Assembly: GCA_944391155.1 (NCBI GenBank)
Contig: CALXSO010000021.1
Span: 1-9,581, forward strand
Source of the DNA: an uncultured Clostridia bacterium
GTDB taxonomy: Bacteria; Bacillota; Clostridia; TANB77; CAG-508
DNA: 9,581 nucleotides
Direction of reading: 5' to 3'
The translations under genes and the position numbers were made by a program. The notes below the pieces were generated by a model. It made no database searches and was not told where the DNA came from. It saw only the letters and a program-made list of their open reading frames with translations. How positions within the stretch are numbered: the first letter of the stretch is position 1; each line of letters begins with the position of its first letter. Shown here one piece after another: positions 1 to 4,719 of the stretch.

Positions 1-8
1 ATATCACA

Positions 9-14
9 CTCCTT
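9..14 (-). promoter_or_regulatory. Shine-Dalgarno of a divergent gene outside the window
   Basis: Read on the minus strand the left edge gives AAGGAG followed by eight bases (TGTGATAT) before the window ends, which is the spacing of a Shine-Dalgarno to a start codon just beyond base 1. Together with the promoter at 38-66 it implies a leftward gene whose coding part is not visible. Its identity cannot be inferred. Confidence 0.6.
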
Positions 15-46
15 ATAAAATTTTGTTTCGCAACTAAATTTTATAA
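13..46. repeat. Perfect 11-bp inverted repeat, possible operator
   Basis: The arms TTATAAAATTT (13-23) and AAATTTTATAA (36-46) are perfectly complementary around a 12-base centre. There is no T-run on either side, so it is not an ordinary terminator. Its right arm overlaps the -10 of the leftward promoter at 38-66 and its left arm lies just upstream of the leftward Shine-Dalgarno. A transcript started near 31 would lack the right arm, so a protein-binding DNA site fits better than an RNA hairpin. A related repeat occurs at 7151-7180. AT-rich DNA yields such repeats by chance fairly easily. Confidence 0.5.
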
Positions 47-66
47 CAAATTAGGGGGGATATCAA
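38..66 (-). promoter_or_regulatory. Leftward sigma-A-type promoter of the off-window gene
   Basis: On the minus strand there is a -35 TTGATA (66-61), a 17-base spacer and a -10 TAAAAT (43-38). Each hexamer matches the consensus at five of six positions. Transcription would start near base 31 and run into the Shine-Dalgarno at 9-14. The -10 falls inside the right arm of the inverted repeat 13-46, so a protein bound there could block it. Confidence 0.45.
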
Positions 67-70
67 GTTT

Positions 71-85
71 TTATAATTTATATAG
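71..85 (+). promoter_or_regulatory. Candidate fprA -10 with PerR-box-like sequence
   Basis: TATAAT at 72-77 is the only perfect -10 hexamer upstream of fprA, but no good -35 stands 16-18 bases before it. The 15-mer TTATAATTTATATAG matches the Bacillus/clostridial PerR box (TTATAATnATTATAA) at 11 of 14 defined positions, with a perfect left half and a poor right half. PerR often controls oxygen-defence genes in clostridia, which suits an fprA promoter. In such AT-rich sequence the match may be fortuitous. Confidence 0.25.
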
Positions 86-157
86 AAAAAATAAGGTTTA
101 CAAAGGTTTTTACTAGCAAACTTTTGAAAAAAACATATAAAAATAGGAGGTAAAAAA

Positions 158-1333
158 ATGATAGATATGAAGATATCAAAAGATATAACTTGTATTGGAG
201 CAAATGACAAGAACATAAAACTATTTGAGGGACAATATGTATTAAAAAATGGAATGAGTTACAATTCATATATAATAAAAGACGAAAAAAATGTAATCCT
301 AGACACAATAGATGAAAAAGTAACAGACATATGGTTAGAAAATTTAGAAAAAGCACTAGGAGGAGAAAAACCAGACTATCTAATAGTATCACATATGGAA
401 CCAGACCATGCATATAACATAGGAGTACTAGCAGAAAAATACCCAGAAATGAAAATAGTAGGAAATCAAATAACATTTAACATGATATCAAACTTCTTTA
501 AAACAGACATACAAAAAAGAAAATTTATAGTAATGGAAGGAGATATATTAGATATAGGAAAACACAAACTACAATTTTTTATGGCACCAATGGTACATTG
601 GCCAGAAGTAATGGTGACATATGAGCAAACTGAAAAAATACTATTTTCAGCAGATGCATTCGGAAAGTTTGGAGGCTTAGATGTAGAAGACAATTGGATA
701 GATGAAGCAAGAAGATATTATATAGGAATAGTAGGAAAATATGGAATGCAAGTACAAGCATTATTAAAAAAAGCAGCAAATCTAGATGTAAAAATGATCT
801 GCCCACTTCATGGGCCAATGCTAAAAGAAAATTTAGAATACTATATAAACAAATATGACGCATGGAGTAAATATGAACCTGAAGAAGAAGGAACATTCAT
901 AGCATGTAGTTCAATATATGGAAATACACTAAAAGCAGCAAACAAAATGGCAGAAATATTAAAAGAAGAAAACAAGAAAAATGGAAAAGAAGATGAAAAA
1001 ATAGTAGTATGTGACTTAACAAAAGAAGACTGGGCAGAAGCGGTAGCAAATGCATTTAAATATTCAAAACTAATAGTAGCATCATCAAGCTATAATACAG
1101 ACCTATTCCCACCAATGAAACAATTTTTAGACAGACTAAAAGAAAGAAACTATCAAAATAGAAAAGTAGGAATAATAGAAAACGGTTCTTGGGCACCATC
1201 AGCTGGAAAATGCATGAAAAAAACACTAGAAGAAATGAAAAATATTGATATAATAGAACCAATAATAACAATAAAATCAAGAATGAACGAAGCAAATATT
1301 GAACAAATGGAAGAATTAGCAATAAAAATTTAG
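158..1333 (+). CDS. fprA: FprA family A-type flavoprotein (flavodiiron O2/NO reductase)
   Basis: This cytoplasmic enzyme reduces O2 to water and/or NO to N2O with electrons from reduced rubredoxin or a similar carrier, protecting anaerobes from oxygen and nitrosative stress. The 391 residues match the usual length of about 400. Residues 1-245 form the metallo-beta-lactamase-like diiron domain with all expected ligands: H79-x-E81-x-D83, H147, D166 and H218, plus H84. Residues 246-391 are the flavodoxin domain, with the FMN phosphate loop SSIYGNT at 251-257 and flavin-contacting stretches around 310-320 and 341-347. No extra C-terminal rubredoxin or flavin-reductase domain is fused, so a separate electron donor is needed. 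The ATG at 158 follows AGGAGG (145-150) by seven bases; a second ATG at 167 is less well placed. A strong terminator follows, so it is probably transcribed alone. Codon use is markedly A-ending (ATA, GGA, CTA). Whether O2 or NO is preferred cannot be read from the sequence. Confidence 0.96.
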   Translation: MIDMKISKDITCIGANDKNIKLFEGQYVLKNGMSYNSYIIKDEKNVILDTIDEKVTDIWLENLEKALGGEKPDYLIVSHMEPDHAYNIGVLAEKYPEMKIVGNQITFNMISNFFKTDIQKRKFIVMEGDILDIGKHKLQFFMAPMVHWPEVMVTYEQTEKILFSADAFGKFGGLDVEDNWIDEARRYYIGIVGKYGMQVQALLKKAANLDVKMICPLHGPMLKENLEYYINKYDAWSKYEPEEEGTFIACSSIYGNTLKAANKMAEILKEENKKNGKEDEKIVVCDLTKEDWAEAVANAFKYSKLIVASSSYNTDLFPPMKQFLDRLKERNYQNRKVGIIENGSWAPSAGKCMKKTLEEMKNIDIIEPIITIKSRMNEANIEQMEELAIKI

Positions 1334-1391
1334 GCACATATAACAAATTTATTTTTACTTTAAACTTTTAGTAACTAAAGGATTCACATTA

Positions 1392-1464
1392 TTTCATATA
1401 CAAAAAAAAGCTGTTTTTCTCCCATAGAGATTATCTCTATAGGGAGTTTTTAATGTATATGAAA
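1392..1464. repeat. Outer 10-bp inverted repeat enclosing the terminator
   Basis: TTTCATATAC (1392-1401) is the exact reverse complement of GTATATGAAA (1455-1464). Between the two arms lie an A8 run, a T5 run and the terminator hairpin, so the 73-base block could fold into one long stem in either strand. I found no clear target-site duplication beside it, so a miniature transposable element is possible but not supported. Confidence 0.55.
1419..1451 (+). terminator. Intrinsic terminator of fprA, possibly bidirectional
   Basis: The stem CTCCCATAGAGA (1419-1430) pairs with TCTCTATAGGGAG (1434-1446) across a TTA loop with a single bulged A, and is followed at once by TTTTT (1447-1451). It lies 86 bases past the fprA stop. 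On the minus strand the same hairpin is followed nine bases later by eight Ts (complement of 1402-1409), so it may also stop transcripts of the convergent membrane-protein gene. Confidence 0.85.
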
Positions 1465-1508
1465 AATCAAATTTTTTCTTTACAATATTTGGATTTTCCG
1501 TACACAAC

Positions 1509-1571
1509 AAGAAAGGTTTTCTATTAAAAGACTTGCATAAGCCTTACTAATGTATTTTTGACACCTTTCTT
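1509..1571. repeat. 9-bp inverted repeat between the convergent genes
   Basis: AAGAAAGGT (1509-1517) and ACCTTTCTT (1563-1571) are perfectly complementary with 45 bases between them. The right arm lies 10 bases downstream of the stop of the minus-strand gene. No T-run follows either arm, so it is not a classical terminator. It may cap the 3' end of that transcript, or be chance. Confidence 0.35.
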
Positions 1572-1580
1572 ATTCTAGCA

Positions 1581-2102
1581 TTAAACAACTTCATTATTAT
1601 CTTTTTCAACTTTAACTGTTGCTAATTCAAATTTAGAATTGTTGGATTCATTCTTTTGAATTACTCTTAGCAATGTTCTACTAATAGGTCCAGCAACTAA
1701 AATATTTAAGAAAAATGCAGCACAGAAATTTCTAGGCCATCTTATAAAAAATTCACTAAAAATTGTAGATGCATTATCTCCACCTAAAAAGCCACCTATT
1801 ATTGTCATTACCAAAGACATTAAAGTAACAATAAAAAAACAATTAAACAATATGTATGAATTTTTACTATCATTTTTATCAACAAATTTTTCTAATAATT
1901 TATGATTTATTTTTCCAATAACCACATTTTCTAAAATGAAAGCAATAATAAAAGTTACAGGAAAAGCAATTAAATTTGTTTTTATAGAATTAAAATCAAA
2001 TCCTCCTAAATGTATAGAAATATTTAAAAGTCCCATAAAAAATACCATTATGGCACACATACATATACCAAAAATCATACCTTCTTTTTTATTTGTTGGC
2101 AT
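1581..2102 (-). CDS. Four-helix membrane protein with two DUF2798-like halves
   Basis: The protein has 173 residues and four predicted membrane helices, at about 9-30, 42-62, 83-105 and 124-146. The two halves look like tandem copies of one two-helix unit, as in DUF2798 proteins: a small-residue-rich first helix with Met and Gly, a short loop with Gly, then a second helix preceded by N-L-I-A-F-P or F-I-R-W-P-R-N-F and ending near a Gly-Pro or Gly. The C-terminal 25 residues are polar and probably cytoplasmic. The function of this family is not established. The start at 2102 follows AAAGGAGGAG by only a few bases; an in-frame ATG at 2135 would put that Shine-Dalgarno inside the gene and lacks its own. 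It converges with fprA, has its own promoter at 2183-2211 and stands alone. The DUF2798 assignment is from memory of the family pattern. Confidence 0.88.
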   Translation of the reverse strand: MPTNKKEGMIFGICMCAIMVFFMGLLNISIHLGGFDFNSIKTNLIAFPVTFIIAFILENVVIGKINHKLLEKFVDKNDSKNSYILFNCFFIVTLMSLVMTIIGGFLGGDNASTIFSEFFIRWPRNFCAAFFLNILVAGPISRTLLRVIQKNESNNSKFELATVKVEKDNNEVV

Positions 2103-2182
2103 ACTATCTCCTCCTTTCAAAAAATAAAAGTGCAACTTGAACTGGACTTACGCCTGTTAAAGCTACACGTTACACATAAACT

Positions 2183-2211
2183 ATTATAGCACAAATTTTA
2201 ATTTAATGTAA
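2183..2211 (-). promoter_or_regulatory. Promoter of the DUF2798-like membrane protein gene
   Basis: On the minus strand: -35 TTACAT (2211-2206), a 17-base spacer and a perfect -10 TATAAT (2188-2183), preceded by TGC to give an extended -10. The transcript would begin near 2176, leaving a leader of about 75 bases. I recognise no riboswitch in that leader. Confidence 0.8.
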
Positions 2212-2274
2212 TAGTTTTTTTAAATTTTCGTTAATTGCAAGTTACTACCCAGACTTCTTTTTGTAGAGTGGTCT

Positions 2275-2363
2275 GAAAGGTTGATATAAGAATTTTTTTG
2301 TGAAAGACCAATAGGTAGACCTAAAGTTTGTTTTTGATAAAAACACTTATATATCAATCTTTC
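2275..2363. repeat. Long imperfect inverted repeat
   Basis: GAAAGGTTGATATAAG (2275-2290) pairs with CTTATATATCAATCTTTC (2346-2363), with one G/T mismatch position and a two-base insertion. The pairing can continue inward through a T-run and an A-run past a two-base mismatch, giving arms of about 23 bases. The centre (about 2297-2340) carries a smaller palindrome TAGGT-AG-ACCTA (2312-2323). The left arm also contains TGATATAAG, which resembles an extended -10 (2282-2290). Confidence 0.6.
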
Positions 2364-2389
2364 AAACGGATTATTTTTATGCCATACTG

Positions 2390-2402
2390 AATTGTAACAA
2401 TT
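2390..2402. repeat. 13-bp palindrome AATTGT-A-ACAATT
   Basis: Two perfect 6-bp half-sites flank one central base, the form of a dimeric repressor site. It is more than 120 bases from either promoter's core, so a role in them is not obvious. Confidence 0.3.
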
Positions 2403-2413
2403 GCAAAAGTAAA

Positions 2414-2438
2414 TTCTAGATTTTGTTTAAAACTAGAA
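2414..2438. repeat. Hairpin with 10-bp stem and GTTT loop
   Basis: TTCTAG-A-TTTT (2414-2424) pairs with AAAACTAGAA (2429-2438) with one bulged A and a four-base loop. There is no terminal T-run. Its right arm overlaps the sequence that could pair with 2229-2258, so the two folds would be alternatives. Confidence 0.4.
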
Positions 2439-2523
2439 GTCTTGCAACGAAATTTTCCCTATCTAGCATTTAGTCTCGAATTTCAAAATAGTCAATTTAA
2501 AGACTGTTAGTTTAAAGAATTAC

Positions 2524-2552
2524 TTGAAAAACCAATACATTTATGCTAGTAT
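2524..2552 (+). promoter_or_regulatory. Promoter of the ABC-F gene
   Basis: -35 TTGAAA (2524-2529), 17-base spacer, -10 TAGTAT (2547-2552) with TGC just before it (extended -10). Transcription would start near 2560 and give a leader of about 110 bases. TATAAA at 2550-2555 is an alternative -10 with a longer spacer. Confidence 0.55.
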
Positions 2553-2598
2553 AAATATAAAATTATAAGAAATTAAAATAAAATTAGTCTAATATAGA

Positions 2599-2629
2599 AA
2601 TTATTAGGATGTATGTAATCCAAATAATT
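2599..2629 (+). repeat. Leader hairpin upstream of the ABC-F gene
   Basis: AATTATTAGGAT (2599-2610) pairs with ATCCAAATAATT (2618-2629) over 11 of 12 positions, with a 7-base loop. It ends 40 bases before the GTG start. No T-run follows, so it is not a terminator in itself. It might affect mRNA stability or be part of a leader control. Confidence 0.4.
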
Positions 2630-2669
2630 AAAATTATAAAAATTAAATCAAAAATGAACGAGGTGAAAA

Positions 2670-4622
2670 GTGAATTACAAAATTATAAATGGAGCAATAA
2701 GTTATGGGGCAGAAACAATATTGGAAGAAATAAATTTTGAAATAAAAGATAAAGAAAAAATAGCAATAGTTGGAAGAAATGGTGCAGGAAAAACCTCTTT
2801 ATTAAAAGCTTTAATAGATAACGAAATGTTAGAAGAGGGAATAGGTGAAGAAAAGTTCGGCATATACAAACAAGGTTCTCCTAAAATAGGATATTTAAAA
2901 CAGATAGAATTTGAAAATTCTTCTAATACAATGTTAGAAGAAATATTAACAGTATATGAACCAATAATTAAGTTAGAAAACAAAATTTCGAAATTAGAGG
3001 CAAGACTACAATTAGAATCAAATGAGAATATAATAAAAAGTTATTCTGAGGCATTAGAAAAATATGATTTTAAAGGTGGTTATACATACAAAAAGGAATA
3101 TGAAACTGCAATTAAAAAATTTGGATTTTCAAAAGAAGATGAAAATAAACAGATAACACAATTTTCAGGAGGACAAAGAACAAAAATAGCATTTTTAAAA
3201 TTATTACTAAGCAAGCCAGATATCTTATTACTAGATGAGCCAACAAATCATTTAGACATTACAGCAATAGAATGGCTAGAAAAATACTTAAAAAATTATC
3301 CCAAATCTGTTGTTATTGTCTCTCATGATAGAATGTTTATTGATAGAATAGTAAACAAAGTATATGAAATAGAATATGCATCAATAAAAGAATACAAAGG
3401 AAATTATACAGATTTTGAGAAACAGAAAAGGATAGACTATGAAAAACAATTAAAAGATTTTGAATATCAACAAGCTGAAATAAAAAGATTAAAAAGTATT
3501 GCGGATAGATTCAGATATAAACCAACTAAAGCTAAAATGGCATTATCTAAATTAAAAAAAATAGAACAAATGACAATTGTACAAGAACCCAATAAGTATG
3601 ATTTAAAAACATTTCATGCAAATTTTGGTATACAAACAGAAAGTGGAAAAATGGTATTGAAGGTAAGAAATCTAGACATAGGATATAATAATCCACTTGC
3701 TGAAGTTTCTTTTTCCTTATACAGAGGACAAAAGCTCGCAGTAATTGGAGAAAATGGAATAGGAAAATCAACTCTACTTAAAACATTAAATGGTAATATA
3801 CCAAAAATTAATGGAGATATTGAATATGGGCATAATGTTAATATTGGATATTTTGATCAACAGATGGAATTCAGAAATACAGAAAACACAGTTTGTGATG
3901 ATGTTAGTGAAGCTTTTCCTAATTTAACAACAACTCAAATTAGAACTTTACTAGGAACTTTCCTTTTTAGTGGAGAGGATGTATTTAAAAAAATTAATGT
4001 TTTATCTGGTGGCGAAAAATCACGATTACAACTTTGCAAAATTTTGAAAAAAGGACCTAACTTGCTTTTACTAGATGAACCAACCAATCATATGGATATA
4101 GTTGGAAAGGAAAGTTTAGAACAAATTTTAAAGGAATACAAAGGTACTTTAATATTCGTTTCACACGATAGATATTTTGTTAATAAAATAGCAGATTCGA
4201 TTTTGGAATTTGAAAATGGAAAAGTAACATTTTTTGATGGTAATTATGAAGAATATACAAGACATAAAGAAGAAGTAGATGAAGATAATGAAAAATTATA
4301 CATAAACAAAAAAGATAGAACTTTAAGCAAAGAAAATATAATTACCTCAAAAGATAATAAGAAAGAAAACAATATTAATAAATATCTTATTAGTAAACAA
4401 AATAATAAAATAAAAAATAAAATGGATAGATTAGAAAAAGAGATTGAAGAAAAAGAAAACGAAATAGAAGAAATTAATAAAGAAATGTTGAAAGAAGGTA
4501 TTAGTACAGATTATTTAAAACTAAATGATTTACATGAGCAAATTAAAGTTTTACAAGAAGAAATAGAATTAAAAATGGAAGAATGGGAAAACTTGTCAAG
4601 TCAATATATCGAGCTTAAATAA
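2670..4622 (+). CDS. ydiF: ABC-F ATPase, YdiF type
   Basis: This soluble protein has two ABC ATPase domains and no membrane domain; ABC-F proteins bind the ribosomal E site and act on stalled or antibiotic-bound ribosomes. Domain 1: Walker A GRNGAGKT (35-42), signature FSGGQ (165-169), Walker B ILLLDE (185-190) and H219. The charged helical linker that reaches towards the peptidyl-transferase centre spans about 221-325. Domain 2: Walker A GENGIGKS (360-367), signature LSGGE (445-449), Walker B LLLLDE (465-470) and H499. A Lys/Asn-rich tether (about 540-580) leads to a C-terminal two-helix coiled coil (581-606 and 613-648). Length (650) and layout agree with Bacillus subtilis YdiF, a housekeeping paralogue whose task is unsettled; antibiotic resistance should not be assumed. 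The GTG start at 2670 follows GAGGTG (2660-2665) by four bases. It uses T-ending codons more than fprA does. It may be read through into uvrB, 97 bases downstream. Confidence 0.93.
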   Translation: MNYKIINGAISYGAETILEEINFEIKDKEKIAIVGRNGAGKTSLLKALIDNEMLEEGIGEEKFGIYKQGSPKIGYLKQIEFENSSNTMLEEILTVYEPIIKLENKISKLEARLQLESNENIIKSYSEALEKYDFKGGYTYKKEYETAIKKFGFSKEDENKQITQFSGGQRTKIAFLKLLLSKPDILLLDEPTNHLDITAIEWLEKYLKNYPKSVVIVSHDRMFIDRIVNKVYEIEYASIKEYKGNYTDFEKQKRIDYEKQLKDFEYQQAEIKRLKSIADRFRYKPTKAKMALSKLKKIEQMTIVQEPNKYDLKTFHANFGIQTESGKMVLKVRNLDIGYNNPLAEVSFSLYRGQKLAVIGENGIGKSTLLKTLNGNIPKINGDIEYGHNVNIGYFDQQMEFRNTENTVCDDVSEAFPNLTTTQIRTLLGTFLFSGEDVFKKINVLSGGEKSRLQLCKILKKGPNLLLLDEPTNHMDIVGKESLEQILKEYKGTLIFVSHDRYFVNKIADSILEFENGKVTFFDGNYEEYTRHKEEVDEDNEKLYINKKDRTLSKENIITSKDNKKENNINKYLISKQNNKIKNKMDRLEKEIEEKENEIEEINKEMLKEGISTDYLKLNDLHEQIKVLQEEIELKMEEWENLSSQYIELK

Positions 4623-4625
4623 AGA

Positions 4626-4640
4626 TCGTTATTATAACGA
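4626..4640. repeat. 15-bp palindrome between the ABC-F gene and uvrB
   Basis: TCGTTAT-T-ATAACGA is a perfect palindrome with one central base, starting three bases after the ABC-F stop codon. As RNA it gives only a 5-bp stem with a 5-base loop and no T-run. As DNA it could be an operator. It does not have the GAAC-N4-GTTC form of the Firmicute LexA box. Confidence 0.35.
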
Positions 4641-4645
4641 AAATG

Positions 4646-4662
4646 AACTTATAAAGTTTTTT
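4646..4662 (+). terminator. Weak terminator-like hairpin after the ABC-F gene
   Basis: AACTT (4646-4650), loop ATA, AAGTT (4654-4658), then four further Ts (4659-4662). The stem has only one G-C pair, so at most partial termination is expected and read-through into uvrB is likely. Confidence 0.25.
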
Positions 4663-4719
4663 CTTTCAAAAAGTTTTGGGTAACTTTAAACTTTAAATAT
4701 ATTGTAGAAGGAGAAAAAT

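Larger units (their letters stand above)
2212..2520. other. Gene-free region rich in inverted repeats
   Basis: No convincing reading frame with a ribosome binding site is present on either strand. The stretch lies between the divergent promoters of the membrane-protein gene and the ABC-F gene and contains the repeats listed separately (2275-2363, 2390-2402, 2414-2438). In addition 2229-2258 and 2435-2449 share three complementary blocks in antiparallel order: CGTT with AACG, TGCAAG with CTTGCA, and ACTTCT with AGAAGT. These would close a larger bulged stem around the others. It may be a structured non-coding RNA, a decayed mobile element or simply spacer DNA. Confidence 0.4.

Noticed and set aside
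78..476. Long reverse frames opposite fprA, the ABC-F gene, uvrB and uvrA
   Set aside because: They are Leu/Phe-rich mirror images of A-rich coding sequence, without ribosome binding sites or recognisable domains.
1357..1368. 12-mer ACTTTAAACTTT shared with 4683-4694 as a dispersed repeat
   Set aside because: The match is short, low in complexity and without flanking similarity, so chance is the simpler explanation.
1936..2127. 63-codon plus-strand frame opposite the membrane-protein gene
   Set aside because: It lies entirely opposite the membrane-protein gene and its leader, lacks a ribosome binding site and resembles no protein.
2103..2135. Longer start for the membrane protein
   Set aside because: The upstream ATG has no ribosome binding site, and the extension would include the Shine-Dalgarno of the real start at 2102.
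2654..2740. ATG with a 28-codon frame overlapping the start of the ABC-F gene
   Set aside because: It has no Shine-Dalgarno, is in another frame, and the GTG at 2670 has a proper one and starts the conserved protein.
2670..4622. ABC-F gene as an antibiotic-resistance determinant
   Set aside because: Its length, linker and C-terminal coiled coil fit the housekeeping YdiF type, and nothing around it suggests a resistance element.
4698..4703. TATATT as a -10 directly before uvrB
   Set aside because: It has no acceptable -35, and the start point would fall within the uvrB Shine-Dalgarno.
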